This document shows, in pieces, positions 63,603 to 64,000 of a stretch of DNA of 64,000 bases. Position 1 is the stretch's first letter. The number at the start of each line of letters is the position of its first letter. This stretch comes from Castanea sativa (lineage: Eukaryota; Streptophyta; Magnoliopsida; Fagales; Fagaceae). The stretch is taken from the NCBI RefSeq assembly GCF_040712315.1, contig NC_134022.1, positions 1,612,001-1,676,000 on the forward strand. The letters run 5' to 3'. Both the position numbers and the translations under genes were made by a program. Below the pieces are notes generated by a model that saw only the letters and a program-made list of their open reading frames with translations, made no database searches and was not told the origin of the DNA.

Positions 63603-64000
63603 ATGATGAATATTATAGTGTGGAATTGTAGGGGTGCGCTGAAGTCCTCATTCCAGAAACACGTTAGAGAGTTGGTTCAGAACCATGATCCAGCAATTCT
63701 TGTAGTGATGGAAACCAAAGTTGGGGGTGAAAGAGCAAGAGAAATAACTAACAAACTTCCCTTTGATGGTGCTATTCACACGGAGACTATCGGGTATGCT
63801 GGTGGTTTATGGGTTCTTTGGAATGCAGATAAGGTGGAAATCTCTTCCTTGGCTAACACTGAGCAGGAGATTCACATTGTGGTTAAGGTACGATCTATGA
63901 ACTCTAGTTGGTTATTTTCTGCTGTGTATGCTAGTCCTAGGAGTGCTGAAAGGCAGATTTTATGGAATAATCTTATGAGAGTTGCAGACCTTCAAAACAT
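63603..64000 (+). CDS. LINE ORF2, endonuclease N-terminus (partial)
   Basis: The frame starts with MMNIIVWNCRGALKSSFQ and stays open for 132 codons to the window edge. It shows the start of an apurinic-like endonuclease of the exonuclease/endonuclease/phosphatase fold: N8 in WNCRG and E37 in METK are the usual metal-binding and catalytic positions, and YAGGLWVLWN follows. The reverse transcriptase and RNase H should lie beyond the window. A second ATG one codon on (63606) is an equally possible start. Confidence 0.9.
   Translation, partial: MMNIIVWNCRGALKSSFQKHVRELVQNHDPAILVVMETKVGGERAREITNKLPFDGAIHTETIGYAGGLWVLWNADKVEISSLANTEQEIHIVVKVRSMNSSWLFSAVYASPRSAERQILWNNLMRVADLQN

Larger units (their letters stand above)
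61600..64000 (+). mobile_element. LINE, 5' end intact, continues past the window
   Basis: The 5' end is fixed by comparison with the duplicate at 44700. The leader is only about 19 nt (CTCTACTCG and an A-run) before ORF1. ORF1 is complete and uninterrupted, and ORF2 opens 28 nt after the ORF1 stop in a different frame and is open to the window edge. The clean reading frames suggest a young, possibly full-length copy. Confidence 0.87.

Overview
The window looks like nuclear DNA of a eudicot plant, perhaps a woody species (an inference from the mix of repeat families, not a proven placement). It is AT-rich and gene-poor. It carries long (TA)n, (GA)n and (CA)n microsatellites, many small terminal-inverted-repeat elements, plant-type LINEs with an RNase H domain, and decayed Ty1/copia and Ty3/gypsy elements. 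No tRNA, rRNA, CRISPR or prokaryotic feature was seen. Only one ordinary host gene is clearly intact: an intronless family-1 UDP-glycosyltransferase (UGT91-like) on the minus strand at 58682..60076, with a TATA box just upstream and a candidate AATAAA signal downstream.

Layout. 1-11 kb: AT-rich spacer with a complete 1.5-kb non-autonomous LTR element (2412..3912, 5-bp target duplication) and a hAT-like element nested in an older MITE (5.1-6.4 kb). 11-15.5 kb: a broken plant-mobile-domain fragment (+) abuts a decayed gypsy relic (-) that is interrupted by a solo LTR and by a CGGTACC-rich TIR element. 16.8-22 kb: a second CGGTACC element, minisatellite-like tandem repeats and a 17-bp perfect hairpin. 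22.2-31.6 kb: one long Ty1/copia relic on the minus strand, opened by at least five later insertions.

25.98-36.69 kb is copy A of a segmental duplication; copy B lies at 49.5-57.26 kb in the same orientation. Aligning the two by eye gives empty-site/filled-site pairs for a hAT element, a solo LTR, several MITEs and a 1.2-kb TIR element, and so a relative order of events. 37.9-44.1 kb is an inverted-repeat cluster of microsatellite-flanked foldback elements surrounding a 5'-truncated LINE on the minus strand. A second LINE relic sits at 46.1-47.5 kb and a tandemly duplicated MITE at 48.6-49.2 kb.

60-64 kb: the UGT upstream region contains a tandem repeat, followed by a 0.6-kb duplicate of 44.1-44.7 kb, followed by a LINE whose visible part is undamaged. 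Its ORF1 is complete (DUF4283-like plus CCHC knuckle) and its ORF2 endonuclease runs off the window end. The coding features mostly belong to transposons and do not form a pathway together. The UGT is the only gene likely to serve host metabolism. The most notable content is the set of nested, datable transposon insertions and two unusual small foldback families.
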